DNA of 60,106 bases from an uncultured Bacilli bacterium (GCA_934119955.1 CAKOSZ010000008.1:1-60106), one strand, 5' to 3'. Shown: positions 1 through 8,160, counted from the first letter of the stretch. Notes: generated by a model not told the origin, from the letters alone. Numbers and translations: made by a program.

Positions 1-22
1 TGTTACACAACAACTAAAAATT

Positions 23-57
23 GAGCAAACCCTTGATATATAAGAGTTTGCTCATTT
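23..57 (+). terminator. Terminator of a gene upstream of the window
   Basis: GAGCAAAC (23-30) pairs with GTTTGCTC (46-53), followed by a short T-containing tail. It lies before the ssrA promoter, so it probably ends a transcript entering from the left. The T-run is weak. Confidence 0.5.
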
Positions 58-91
58 TAACTGCAAAAGTAAAGATTATAGTCAAGTCATC

Positions 92-120
92 TTTACTATT
101 TTTTTTAAATATGCTATAAT
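92..120 (+). promoter_or_regulatory. ssrA promoter
   Basis: A TATAAT -10 box at 115-120 sits 12 bases before the mature tmRNA 5' end. A weak -35 (TTTACT, 92-97) is 17 bases upstream of it. Confidence 0.6.
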
Positions 121-131
121 CAAAGTGTTTT

Positions 132-476
132 GGGGCTGTCATGGTTTCGACGGGATTACTAGAACTTAAATTGCAAGGCGCACTTATGCGTTAAATAATC
201 AGTTAAATATAACTGGAAACAATAATCAATTAGCATTTGCTTAATTTATAAAAGCAAATATTCCTTAAAGATTTCATCTACGAATCTTTTCTGGAATTTA
301 TTCTTGTAGATTATATTATTATTTTGTTTAGGAATAATAACGAATATAACTAAACTAGTTAGATTTATGCTTGTTAATTTGCTTAAAATCTAATGAATTT
401 AATAAATTAACTAACCTTGTAGAAGTTTATTTATCTATAATTTCGGACAGGAGTTCGATTCTCCTCAGCTCCACCA
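132..476 (+). ncRNA. ssrA: tmRNA
   Basis: Transfer-messenger RNA rescues stalled ribosomes and adds a degradation tag. The 5' end GGGGCTG with the conserved TGGTTTCGACGGGAT block pairs with the 3' acceptor CAGCTCC-A-CCA, and a T-arm (GTTCGATTC) precedes it. The tag ORF is read from GGA at 215 to TAA at 242-244, giving (A)GNNNQLAFA. The AFA ending resembles tags in Mollicutes and relatives. The CCA is encoded and the gene is intact, because the integrating phage restored its 3' end. Confidence 0.96.
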
Positions 477-477
477 A
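459..477 (+). other. attL core, 3' end of ssrA
   Basis: The 19-base sequence TTCTCCTCAGCTCCACCAA at the tmRNA 3' end is repeated exactly at 38724-38742. The 3' end of ssrA is a common target for tyrosine integrases, and an integrase gene lies beside the other copy. Confidence 0.93.
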
Positions 478-486
478 GTAGCAAAC

Positions 487-512
487 AAACCCTTATTTTA
501 TAAGGGTTTTAT
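487..512 (+). terminator. ssrA terminator
   Basis: AAACCCTTA (487-495) and TAAGGGTTT (501-509) form a 9-bp stem with a 5-base loop and a T-rich tail. A nearly identical terminator follows the attR core at 38753-38776, so the element brings its own terminator for ssrA. Confidence 0.85.
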
Positions 513-528
513 TATTGTTTTTATTATC

Positions 529-547
529 TAGGTACATTTTAGGTACA
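529..547 (+). repeat. Left integrase arm-site repeat
   Basis: TAGGTACATTTTAGGTACA occurs here, 51 bases inside attL, and again exactly at 38601-38619, about 105 bases inside attR. In the excised circle the two copies flank the core, as arm-type binding sites of a tyrosine integrase do. Within each copy TAGGTACA repeats at an 11-base step. Confidence 0.65.
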
Positions 548-586
548 TTTTTGCAAATATTTTATTGATTTTTGGAAAGGAATTCA

Positions 587-901
587 ATGGAAATACCAGT
601 AAAAATACGAAAAGAATTAGATACACTATATGAAGCCTATGATAATCAAGACTATATAATTGATTATAAAGGTAGGTACCTACCTAAAAAAGGTAGTGTA
701 TTTATAATAAGACATTATCATCACATAGATAGAAATAGAAACAACAACGAAATATGGAACTTAGTACCATTATCATATAATGATCATATTATAGAAATAC
801 ATAGTAAGAATAATCAACTTGTAAAAGATATGATATATGATTTTATGAGTGATAAGTTTCCAGAACATGAAGAACATTATAGAAGATATTTAAAAGATTA
901 A
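587..901 (+). CDS. Small HNH-type protein at the prophage left end
   Basis: A 104-residue protein with an HNH-like core: HHIDRN, a central Asn-rich turn, NLVPL, then NDH and EIH. These fit the His-Asn-His metal-binding fold of HNH endonucleases, but no zinc CxxC pairs are seen. I chose ATG 587 because GGAAAGG (574-580) sits 6 bases upstream; an in-frame TTG at 572 would overlap that site. It is transcribed opposite to the late operon, next to attL, in the usual place for accessory cargo. Its stop overlaps the end of a convergent small gene by 4 bases. Nuclease activity is inferred. Confidence 0.7.
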   Translation: MEIPVKIRKELDTLYEAYDNQDYIIDYKGRYLPKKGSVFIIRHYHHIDRNRNNNEIWNLVPLSYNDHIIEIHSKNNQLVKDMIYDFMSDKFPEHEEHYRRYLKD

Positions 902-1056
902 AGGAACTCTTTTACAAGTTCCTTTTTTACATCAAATATTATTGTAGAATTAATTACAATTGTAATTACTTTCTTTTTTTCAATTAAGATAACTGAATTT
1001 GCCTTTATTTCAAAGACTTCAATAAATCTTTTTAATTGCACGTCATTTAACTTCAT
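898..1056 (-). CDS. 52-residue small protein, function unknown
   Basis: Start ATG at 1056, preceded at close spacing by an AAGGGGG site, one of the strongest in this region. The product is short, Lys/Ile/Val-rich, with a predicted helix then beta-strand pattern (LIEKKKVITIVINSTIIF) and no clear membrane segment. Just upstream are a perfect 16-bp palindrome and three phased TGTCGAA repeats. It converges on the HNH-like gene. Its ribosome-binding site and dedicated upstream region suggest a real gene, but I recognise no family. Confidence 0.55.
   Translation of the reverse strand: MKLNDVQLKRFIEVFEIKANSVILIEKKKVITIVINSTIIFDVKKELVKEFL
901..928 (+). terminator. Terminator after the HNH-like gene
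   Basis: AAGGAACT (901-908) pairs with AGTTCCTT (917-924), followed by a T-run. The hairpin overlaps the last codons of the convergent 52-residue gene. Confidence 0.8.
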
Positions 1057-1066
1057 TTTTCCCCCT

Positions 1067-1120
1067 TGATATCATGATATCATTTTTGAGTGTCGAAATT
1101 TGTCGAATTTTGTCGAAAAA
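1067..1120 (-). promoter_or_regulatory. Palindrome plus three phased TTCGACA repeats
   Basis: TGATATCATGATATCA (1067-1082) is a perfect 16-bp palindrome. TGTCGAA recurs at 1091, 1101 and 1111, exactly 10 bases apart, so the copies lie on one helix face. On the minus strand the repeats read TTCGACA. The block fills the gap between the toxin-like gene and the 52-residue gene and is probably the regulatory region of the latter. Confidence 0.6.
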
Positions 1121-1131
1121 TAAATTTAAAT

Positions 1132-1548
1132 TTAGTGTTTGTATAAATTTCCTCCAATATCTATAAAAAATATATAAAACACATTTTTTATTAGTCTTCC
1201 TATAACTCTCCCTAAAACGGGATTATTATTAGTATATAATCTAAATATAGCATATTTTTTATCATCAAAATTTCTGTGACTATTACCTTCATAAAATTTT
1301 TTGTCTATTTCTTTTTTTATATCTATTTTCTCAAATTCAATTCCTATTTTTTTATTCCATGACGCAACTTCTAAATAAGGAACTTGTGATAATTCTCTGA
1401 TTCTTTTTAGAAATTGCAATTTATATTCATCGGTAAAATTTTCTTCATAAGATATAAAAGAAAAATTGAATTTTAAATGTGTAGGATTAAAGCAATAATT
1501 ACACTGACGATCTATTATTTTTTTGTTTTTGATTTGTTTGTTATTCAT
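1132..1548 (-). CDS. Putative toxin partner of the Panacea protein
   Basis: A 138-residue protein encoded 2 bases downstream of the Panacea-domain gene, so the pair is co-transcribed. The N-terminal part has one CxxC (residues 16-19) near aromatic residues. The C-terminal part is beta-rich (KYAIFRLYTN, RVIGRLIKNVFYIFFID) and ends LYKH, a pattern I associate with small RelE-like or RNA-targeting toxins, but I cannot place it in a named family. Panacea antitoxins pair with many unrelated toxins, so the toxin role rests on position. Confidence 0.55.
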   Translation of the reverse strand: MNNKQIKNKKIIDRQCNYCFNPTHLKFNFSFISYEENFTDEYKLQFLKRIRELSQVPYLEVASWNKKIGIEFEKIDIKKEIDKKFYEGNSHRNFDDKKYAIFRLYTNNNPVLGRVIGRLIKNVFYIFFIDIGGNLYKH

Positions 1549-1550
1549 AT

Positions 1551-2060
1551 TTATTCCATTATTTCTTCATTAAAATATTTTTTTATTAATTGTGTATTTA
1601 TTTTTTTATTTTTTCCATAAATATAAGTATTATACCAAGGTGTGCCAATTTGATGCGTCATGTTTCGTAGTTGCCACGCCGTATAAATAGCAAAATTGCT
1701 ATATGTCATAAGTAAAATTTCTCGCACTTCTGTATCTGATTCTATTTTGCGTACAACTTCAACTGATGAGGGAGCATCTTCCAAATTTATCTCTTTTCTA
1801 CCTTTATTCTTTAATTTTTCAAAAACTTCTTTTACAACTGGTCCATGTTCCCACGCTTCTATATTTTCATTAAAGAGAACACTATCAGTTTTAGCTAATG
1901 ATATTCCCTGTGCAAAATACAATAATTTTTGTAATTTTAAATGTGTTAAATCCTCATATACTTCATAGCAATCATTACTTACTTGATACTCTTTTTTTTC
2001 AGCATTGTTTTTATATATAAACCATGTTGCAATATCTAATGCACTATATTTTTTATTCAT
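1551..2060 (-). CDS. Panacea (DUF4065) antitoxin-like protein
   Basis: A 169-residue Panacea/SocA-like protein. Recognisable features are the N-terminal SALDIATWFIY, LTHLKLQKLLYFAQG, and the central EAWEHGPVVKEVF motif. Panacea domains act as antitoxins that neutralise diverse partner toxins. I chose ATG 2060 (MNKKYSALD), with GAGG 6 bases upstream, because a TTGACA/TAGAAT promoter (2117-2146) would start transcription downstream of the other in-frame ATG at 2138. That longer start also has a GGAGG, so a 195-residue form is possible. Confidence 0.85.
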   Translation of the reverse strand: MNKKYSALDIATWFIYKNNAEKKEYQVSNDCYEVYEDLTHLKLQKLLYFAQGISLAKTDSVLFNENIEAWEHGPVVKEVFEKLKNKGRKEINLEDAPSSVEVVRKIESDTEVREILLMTYSNFAIYTAWQLRNMTHQIGTPWYNTYIYGKNKKINTQLIKKYFNEEIME

Positions 2061-2116
2061 AATCAACCTCACATATTCTCCTATCTTAATTCTATGATAG
2101 CACGAATTAGTTATAT

Positions 2117-2146
2117 ATTCTAGTATTTTTTTCAACATTTTGTCAA
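2117..2146 (-). promoter_or_regulatory. Promoter of the Panacea gene pair
   Basis: On the minus strand TTGACA (2141-2146) and TAGAAT (2117-2122) are separated by 18 bases. It would give the accessory pair its own lysogenic expression, separate from the late operon, which ends before it. Confidence 0.5.
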
Positions 2147-2199
2147 TACCTCCTACTTATAATATAAACTTTTACTTTTGGCGTTATGAAAAAAAGTAT

Positions 2200-2236
2200 A
2201 AAAAAAGAGGTAAGTATGTTTGTTTACATACCTACC
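2200..2236 (-). terminator. Terminator of the late operon
   Basis: On the minus strand GGTAGGTATGT and ACATACTTACC pair with one mismatch around a short loop, followed by TCTTTTTTT. It lies just downstream of the endolysin stop and separates the lysis genes from the accessory block. Confidence 0.85.
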
Positions 2237-2242
2237 TTTTTA

Positions 2243-2881
2243 CTATAAATAATTATTCCAACGGTTTGGAACATAAACTGTTTTATTTTCGTATATTATT
2301 TTATCCCATGTATAGCCATTTGAAGTACCAATATTTCTTACTAATAATTCACATTGAGTGTTATATGGAATTACTTTATATTTAGGGTTTCTAAAACCAT
2401 AACCATTTAATCTACACCAAACGCCTGATGTCGTGTTAATTTTTATATATTTCTTACTAGATACTGCGTCGTTGTCTACTAATTTTGTATCAACATGAAT
2501 TGCCGCTCCCATGTTGGGATAATTACCATTTACGTTACAATAGGACCAGTGATAGTATTTAGTTCTTTTTAATTCATTTACAATACCTATACGATAGTTT
2601 TGATTTGCTAAACTTCCATCAGCAAAATACCAATCTGCTGCTTGTCCTAATAAGTGAGCCGAATTAGTAGAACCTCCAACTCTTCTATTAAAGTTTCTAC
2701 AACGATATCCTGAGGAAATGTTTATGGGTTTACCATACTTAGTTCTTAACTCTTGAAGTGTTTGAACTAACGTACTAGCAATACCAACTCCTATACTTCC
2801 ACAACAAGGACATCTAAATTCATCTTTTCTAAAATTAGGGTACTTAGTTCCCCATTCGTTATCTTGTACATATTTACTCAT
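2243..2881 (-). CDS. Endolysin, M15-family D,D/L,D-peptidase
   Basis: A 212-residue peptidoglycan hydrolase expected to cleave cell-wall stem peptides at lysis. Peptidase M15 zinc ligands are visible: His76 and Asp83 in SAHLLGQAAD, and His129 in AIHVD. A CPCC motif lies near residues 24-27. The C-terminal part from about residue 145 (KYIKINTTSGVWCR) looks like an SH3-type wall-binding domain. The start overlaps the holin-like gene by 8 bases, with GAGGTGAA upstream. It is the last gene of the late operon. Confidence 0.9.
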   Translation of the reverse strand: MSKYVQDNEWGTKYPNFRKDEFRCPCCGSIGVGIASTLVQTLQELRTKYGKPINISSGYRCRNFNRRVGGSTNSAHLLGQAADWYFADGSLANQNYRIGIVNELKRTKYYHWSYCNVNGNYPNMGAAIHVDTKLVDNDAVSSKKYIKINTTSGVWCRLNGYGFRNPKYKVIPYNTQCELLVRNIGTSNGYTWDKIIYENKTVYVPNRWNNYL

Positions 2882-3065
2882 TTGTATTCACCTCATTACT
2901 TGACTTTTTTGTAAAAAAATAAGTTATGATTGATCCATAACTTGTACAATACAATGCTACAATTTCCACTGGTGGATTTATACAAGGAACTAGCAACAAC
3001 ACAATCAAACCTATTGTCATTATAATTGTAACAAATGATTTTACATCGTCCCACGCTTTTTTCAT
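2874..3065 (-). CDS. Holin-like small membrane protein
   Basis: A 63-residue protein with two hydrophobic segments (about residues 10-30 and 33-51) and a charged C-terminus, encoded directly before the endolysin with overlapping start and stop. Size, topology and position fit a holin that lets the endolysin reach the wall. No specific holin family is recognised. The ATG overlaps the preceding TGA. Confidence 0.7.
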   Translation of the reverse strand: MKKAWDDVKSFVTIIMTIGLIVLLLVPCINPPVEIVALYCTSYGSIITYFFTKKSSNEVNTNE

Positions 3066-3337
3066 TCTACATCACTCCTTTCTAATAATTTATTGCAGAA
3101 TTTTTTTGTTTCTGAATTATAACCTAGTTTTAAATAACTATCACAACTTTCTAACCTATCATGCATAGGGATGTTATCGTTCCAGATAGTATTTCTTAAA
3201 GTTGATTTTTGAATTATTTTTATATTTTCATTAAATGAATAGACATAGCCAAATATAGCCCATATAAATCCTATAAAAGCCACTACTAATCCTAAAAGAA
3301 ATTGCCACCCTTTTATTTTTTCAATTATTTTCTTCAT
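3062..3337 (-). CDS. Membrane-anchored lysis-module protein
   Basis: A 91-residue protein with one strong membrane segment (about residues 12-33) followed by a conserved-looking soluble part (RNTIWNDNIPMHDRLESCD, YLKLGYNS) that I recall from similar Firmicutes phage proteins of unknown function. It overlaps both neighbours and could be a second holin component or an anti-holin. Confidence 0.6.
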   Translation of the reverse strand: MKKIIEKIKGWQFLLGLVVAFIGFIWAIFGYVYSFNENIKIIQKSTLRNTIWNDNIPMHDRLESCDSYLKLGYNSETKKFCNKLLERSDVE

Positions 3338-3542
3338 CTATACCTTCTATACCTACTTCTTCATATATTTCTTCTGCTTGTTCCAAAGTTTGAATTTGTT
3401 TACCTAGATAAACTATATTTGTTTTGTACGGTTCTATCACTGTACCATCTTCAAGTGTTTCTCCATTATCACTTTTTACTTTTAATAGTTTCCCATTTTC
3501 GGCTTTAAGTATTTTTGAAATACCATTACTTATTAATATCAT
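3321..3542 (-). CDS. Small tail/lysis-junction protein, unknown
   Basis: A 73-residue acidic protein with an AAAAGGAGG site before ATG 3542. The pattern LGKQIQTLEQAEEIYEEV suggests a C-terminal helix after a small beta region. Encoded between the fibre genes and the lysis module; proteins of this kind often follow fibre genes, but no function is known to me. It ends in TGA overlapping the next start. Confidence 0.5.
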   Translation of the reverse strand: MILISNGISKILKAENGKLLKVKSDNGETLEDGTVIEPYKTNIVYLGKQIQTLEQAEEIYEEVGIEGIDEENN

Positions 3543-3566
3543 TTTCTCCTCCTTTTTATCAATAGG

Positions 3567-4664
3567 TTATGAAATGCTCCAACCTCTATTTTGAGCATTT
3601 GCTAAGGCTTGTTGTCCTGCTTCACTTGTTAATTTTGCTAAATTAGTAGAACCCAATACTACTTGTTGAGTATTACAACCTTTTGTTGCTATATCGTATA
3701 AACCATTTAATATATTTATAAGTGATTGTTCTAGCAATAAAGAACAACTTGATAAATCTATTCTGTAATAATAATAATTAGCATTTATTGTTGTTAAAAA
3801 TGATTTTCCTGCATTTAGCAAACCACCAACTATTGTTTGCAAATTATAACAATTACTAAACAAAGAAGAAAATGATTGAATTAATGAAACATCAAAGTTG
3901 CTTAAATCTAAACTCGTTAATGATGAACAACTTTGAAACATTGATTGTATATTAGTTACTTTGCTTGTATCAAAGTTGTTGACACTTAATTCTTTTAACT
4001 TCTTACAAGAAGAAAACATACCATTCATACTTGTTACATTACTTGTATTAAAACTACTTAAATCTAAACTCGTTAATGATGAACAACCTTGAAACATACC
4101 GCTCATATCAGTTACTTTGTTTGTATTAAAACTACTTAAATCTAAATTTAATAAATTATTACAACCATAAAACATACCTTGCATACTAGTTATGTTAGAA
4201 GTATCTATTTGAGGTAAAGTTGTTCCTTGATACCTATTAAACATATAGGAGCATGAATTTCCACTTATAGGAAAAGGACTGGGTAATTTTTTTATTGTTT
4301 TTACCCAACCACCAACATTTGAATCTCCACTGCCAATTGTATCAGTAAAATACTCATTAATATCTACTCCACTCGTTGATACTTCGACCTCACTATATCC
4401 ATCTAAATTATCATCAACTGCATTATAAGTTCCGTTTTCGGTAATAGTTTTTTTATCCAATTTAGGAATAACATATTCATCCGGTATTTTTTCTACTACA
4501 ACGTCGTTATAGTACGTTCCTTGAACTGGTTTAAACTCTTGTTGTTCTTTGCTTGGTATTACTTCTAGTTTTTCAACTTTTGGTTCCACTAAATATACAT
4601 CATCTTCTAAATCAAACTCTATTGGAGTCTCTTCTTCAATTTCAAATTCTATTTCATCATACAT
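3567..4664 (-). CDS. Fibre-associated protein with BspA/DUF285-type repeats
   Basis: A 365-residue protein. The N-terminal 100 residues are acidic and end in a small repeat-like motif (KTITENGTYNA) common in phage fibre proteins. Residues about 130-290 hold repeats of the form FNTSNVTSMNGMF / CSSLTSLDLSS, the pattern of DUF285/BspA-like surface proteins in Mollicutes and gut Firmicutes. There is no signal peptide, so it is a virion component and not a host surface protein. The role is probably receptor binding or adhesion. The start overlaps the upstream gene by 8 bases. Confidence 0.75.
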   Translation of the reverse strand: MYDEIEFEIEEETPIEFDLEDDVYLVEPKVEKLEVIPSKEQQEFKPVQGTYYNDVVVEKIPDEYVIPKLDKKTITENGTYNAVDDNLDGYSEVEVSTSGVDINEYFTDTIGSGDSNVGGWVKTIKKLPSPFPISGNSCSYMFNRYQGTTLPQIDTSNITSMQGMFYGCNNLLNLDLSSFNTNKVTDMSGMFQGCSSLTSLDLSSFNTSNVTSMNGMFSSCKKLKELSVNNFDTSKVTNIQSMFQSCSSLTSLDLSNFDVSLIQSFSSLFSNCYNLQTIVGGLLNAGKSFLTTINANYYYYRIDLSSCSLLLEQSLINILNGLYDIATKGCNTQQVVLGSTNLAKLTSEAGQQALANAQNRGWSIS

Positions 4665-5001
4665 CTTGAACCTCTTCTTGTTCTCTTCTAGTTTGTTCCT
4701 TTAATAAAGTTAAATTTCCAAAAAAAATAGTATCAACAAAATCATTTATATGAATTTCAATATCATACTCATAAACTCCTATTTCTAAATCGTTTGTATC
4801 ATCTGGTAATAACGTTAAATTATATACATTTTTATTTCCAATTTTAGTTATTCCTTTATTTAAAGATTTGCATATTTTAGCAGCATCATCTTCATTTCTT
4901 GCAGTAAAGAATATTTTGTCTATATTTCCTTCATATTTTGTTTTAATTATTTTATAAAACGTGTTTCCACGAAACATTTTTATATTATATTTTTTAGCCA
5001 T
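4657..5001 (-). CDS. Baseplate/fibre accessory protein
   Basis: A 114-residue beta-rich protein with the pattern MFRGNTFYKIIKT, then IGVYEYDIEIHI and DTIFFGNLTL. It resembles small proteins encoded next to Firmicutes phage fibres, similar to the N-terminal domain of BppU-type baseplate proteins. It may connect fibres to the tail. The stop is TGA, overlapping the start of the BspA-repeat protein gene. Confidence 0.55.
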   Translation of the reverse strand: MAKKYNIKMFRGNTFYKIIKTKYEGNIDKIFFTARNEDDAAKICKSLNKGITKIGNKNVYNLTLLPDDTNDLEIGVYEYDIEIHINDFVDTIFFGNLTLLKEQTRREQEEVQDV

Positions 5002-5011
5002 ATTTTACCTC

Positions 5012-7021
5012 CTACTTATAACCGTAAATTCTATAAATTTCATCATTTTCGTTAGAATCAGTAGTCATACTCCAACCGACTTGGTCGCCACTAGGTTGTT
5101 CTACAATTACATTTTTGAAAGTAATAGTATTCCCGTCCCAATAAATGTTTAAAGTTCTTCTATAAAAATAATTATTATTTTCATTTGTAAAAACTAAAAC
5201 AGCAGATGTTTTTTTATAAGAATAGTGTGCTTTTACAATAGTAGAACCATAATCATACCCTCTGCCACACCAAAATTCTAAAATTCTATAATCACTTAAA
5301 TTATTTACAGTGATACTTTGACCAATTTTTAAATTTCCTCCCCAAAGGACAACTCTGTTAATATTTACCCAATCGCTCCAAATTCTGGTATTTCTAACTC
5401 TATACCACATATTTTTTCCATCAATAGAAATAGCAAATTGAGCTACATCCAGATTAGTGCCACTACCAGCAATATTATGATAACCACCCATTACCAAAAC
5501 TTTTAACCAACTTTCAGGGGCATTTGTTGAATTTGTATTAGTATAATAAATACCACTTTGAGTTAATGTGTTTAAATCATAATTTTGGCTAATTTCAGTT
5601 GTTTCAAAAATTGGATTACCATTTTTTTTGATTTCCCCATTCACATTAAAGAAATCATCTTCCCAATTACAAATCGGTTTTCCTTTTGTAATTGGAATAG
5701 AAACAATTGCACGTGCATTTCTTTTATCCTGTGCTCTAATTTCAAATTCATATTCTTTTTGATAATCATAACCATCAACTATTAATTCACCCGAATAAGA
5801 ATTATTTTCAATGGTTGGTGTTAAAGATAGCCAATCACTGAAATCACCATTATCAGTCTTACATTTTGAACGATATTGAACTAATAGTGTGTTATCAACT
5901 ATTCCAAATGAACTATCAAAATAATAACCTTCATATTTAATTTTAACTTTTCCATCAGTTGGTTGATTTCTTTTTATGTCTTGCTTTAATGTTAATTGAA
6001 TATAATTAACCATTTCTAACGTTAAAGTTGTTTGTGCTGAAAAACCACGACTGTCTATAACCTTAATATCAAATACATTATTACTAGGGTAATTAAATGT
6101 TGCTGTAGCTATATTACCGCTAACGGTTGCACCTGTTCCATTAATAATTACACTATCAATAGTTGCTTTATTTTTTAAAGTAAAATTAACTGAAATAGTA
6201 ACTATTGATTCATATTTTATTATCCTACTAGCATTATTTGTTAAATCCTGAGTATTTGTTGCACTTCCAGTTTTGCTTGTAATAGTTGGCTCAGAATTTA
6301 TAATATAACCTCTTGAAGTTGCTGGATCAGTACTTCCGATTTGAGTTGTTTTATTGCTGTCAGTATAACTCTTTAATTCAAATGTGAAATCAGCATAAGA
6401 TGCATTTGTAGTTAAACTATAAATATTATCTAACTCACTACTTGTAAAACTAATTTCTTGCGTGCTACTAGCACCATTAATAGTCTTTATAGTACTAGAA
6501 CCTATCTTGATAGTTAAAACGTCGTAGAAACTAGCATATTGTTTTAATTTAACGTTAAATGATGTACCTATATTAAAATTAGGTACACTCGTAAATTCAC
6601 TATTTCTTGGAATTGTTGGTATTGTAACATTTTGTGATACACTTCCTGTGTAAGGTCTAGCTGAACCTGCTGCTGTTGTTTGAAAATTACCTTTTAAATT
6701 TAATGTTAAAGTTCCATCATCATTATGAGAATAATTTTTTGTTAATGTTCCAAATTCTTGCCATGTGTTTGTACTTCTAAAATCAAAAGTTTGATTACTA
6801 GCAACCTGAGTATCATTTATCCAACTATTTTGCTTAAAACCGTATGTAATATATTGCGAATTAGTAGATCTAACTTGTAATTTAGTAGTAATGTTAGATG
6901 TATTATTTGATATATTTTGCGAATTAATTATGTATGCAATTCTTATTTCATATACTGATAATACTGCACCAGAATTATTGTATACACTTCCTAAATTCGT
7001 ATATTGCCATTGTCCTATCAT
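5012..7021 (-). CDS. Tail fibre / receptor-binding protein
   Basis: A 669-residue protein. The N-terminal ~450 residues are Thr/Asn/Ser-rich repeated beta-sandwiches resembling DUF859-type siphovirus tail proteins. The C-terminal third has a knob-like domain (LTQSGIYYTNTN, then WYRVRNTRIWSDWVNI) of the sort found at phage fibre tips, followed by a final beta domain. It probably recognises a surface glycan. It sits between the fibre trunk gene and the BspA-repeat gene, transcribed with the late operon. Confidence 0.75.
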   Translation of the reverse strand: MIGQWQYTNLGSVYNNSGAVLSVYEIRIAYIINSQNISNNTSNITTKLQVRSTNSQYITYGFKQNSWINDTQVASNQTFDFRSTNTWQEFGTLTKNYSHNDDGTLTLNLKGNFQTTAAGSARPYTGSVSQNVTIPTIPRNSEFTSVPNFNIGTSFNVKLKQYASFYDVLTIKIGSSTIKTINGASSTQEISFTSSELDNIYSLTTNASYADFTFELKSYTDSNKTTQIGSTDPATSRGYIINSEPTITSKTGSATNTQDLTNNASRIIKYESIVTISVNFTLKNKATIDSVIINGTGATVSGNIATATFNYPSNNVFDIKVIDSRGFSAQTTLTLEMVNYIQLTLKQDIKRNQPTDGKVKIKYEGYYFDSSFGIVDNTLLVQYRSKCKTDNGDFSDWLSLTPTIENNSYSGELIVDGYDYQKEYEFEIRAQDKRNARAIVSIPITKGKPICNWEDDFFNVNGEIKKNGNPIFETTEISQNYDLNTLTQSGIYYTNTNSTNAPESWLKVLVMGGYHNIAGSGTNLDVAQFAISIDGKNMWYRVRNTRIWSDWVNINRVVLWGGNLKIGQSITVNNLSDYRILEFWCGRGYDYGSTIVKAHYSYKKTSAVLVFTNENNNYFYRRTLNIYWDGNTITFKNVIVEQPSGDQVGWSMTTDSNENDEIYRIYGYK

Positions 7022-7029
7022 AATACCTC

Positions 7030-8160
7030 CTAACTAATATAAAAACAGCCAGTACCATTCTCATAATCTTCAAAACGAGAATGTGTACCAACTGTTAAAT
7101 ATTTTTCAACTATTAAATGTTTACTTCTTACTTTTGTTTCACCAAGTACTGGATCATACTTTGCTTCTAGTAAAGTATCATTACCATGTAGTTTATCAAT
7201 AATTTCAAAACCATCAGCATCCATATTCGATTTTACTGGGCTTCCGTCTTTATCAACCGTTTGTCCGTTTTCATCAATTAAAACTGTTGTTGTTTTTACT
7301 TTTTCAACTGAACCGTCTTTTAATTTCGTATTTACTTCATCTTTTGAATAAGTATTATTTTTTATACTAGAAATAGATATGCTTACTTCATTAACAGTTT
7401 GTGAAATGCTAGTTGTGTTTTTAGATAATATTCCTAATTCTTTTCCTTGTTCATCCACTAATTTAGTTGTATTTGTCATTGTACTATTTAGTTCATCAAC
7501 ATTTTCTTTAATCGTTGTAACTGTACCACTTAAAATTGTAAGATTTTCTCCCACTTGATTTGCCTTAGTATCATCTGTATATTTCAAATTATTTATAAAA
7601 TCATTATCTTCATAAGTTTCACCTTGTTGTTTTGATATTTGACAAATCCATATTTCATTGTCTTTAATCCACATATCACCATTATCATATGGTGGAGTTG
7701 GTTCTACAACAAAAACTCTTCTTTTACTATCAGCGGTATCCTTAGCACCATTAGCAATTGCAAGAGCCTGTGTTACATCAGTGTCAGTGATTTTTATCCA
7801 ATCATAAACTCCATTATCAAGAGAATATCTATAAGCATAACCTGTATCCTTATCATAATAAAGATCTCCTAAATGATTATTTTTTTCTGAATCAGTAGTC
7901 CATTCACTAGCAGGTTCATTATTTTCGGTAGGAACTCCAGAATAAAACCAGGTAGTAATGTTTCCATCTACCTGGTCTTGAAGTTCTTTTAAATTTTTGC
8001 TAGTTGCAAGAACAAAATTATTTAACTCATTTTCTACTTTATTAAGACTGTTTTTTTGTAATTCATAATTTTGTTGTAGTGCAAGAATATCATTAAGATT
8101 ATATTTTCTTTCTAAATCCTCCGGATTTCTTAATTTATTTATATCTCTTTTGTTTATCAT
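7030..8160 (-). CDS. Tail fibre trunk / adaptor protein
   Basis: A 376-residue protein with an N-terminal coiled coil (about residues 18-68), the motif RRVFVVEPTPPYDNGDMW seen in many Firmicutes phage tail proteins, and further heptad-rich segments around residues 200-290. The likely role is a trimeric fibre trunk linking the tail to the receptor-binding protein. The ATG overlaps the TGA of the giant virion protein gene. Confidence 0.65.
   Translation of the reverse strand: MINKRDINKLRNPEDLERKYNLNDILALQQNYELQKNSLNKVENELNNFVLATSKNLKELQDQVDGNITTWFYSGVPTENNEPASEWTTDSEKNNHLGDLYYDKDTGYAYRYSLDNGVYDWIKITDTDVTQALAIANGAKDTADSKRRVFVVEPTPPYDNGDMWIKDNEIWICQISKQQGETYEDNDFINNLKYTDDTKANQVGENLTILSGTVTTIKENVDELNSTMTNTTKLVDEQGKELGILSKNTTSISQTVNEVSISISSIKNNTYSKDEVNTKLKDGSVEKVKTTTVLIDENGQTVDKDGSPVKSNMDADGFEIIDKLHGNDTLLEAKYDPVLGETKVRSKHLIVEKYLTVGTHSRFEDYENGTGCFYIS

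Noticed and set aside
132..476. tmRNA disrupted by integration
   Set aside because: The 3' acceptor, T-arm and CCA are intact because the phage core restores the end of ssrA.
1696..1968. Plus-strand open frames opposite the early, late and accessory genes
   Set aside because: They are shadows of minus-strand genes, lack ribosome-binding sites and have compositions typical of antisense frames.
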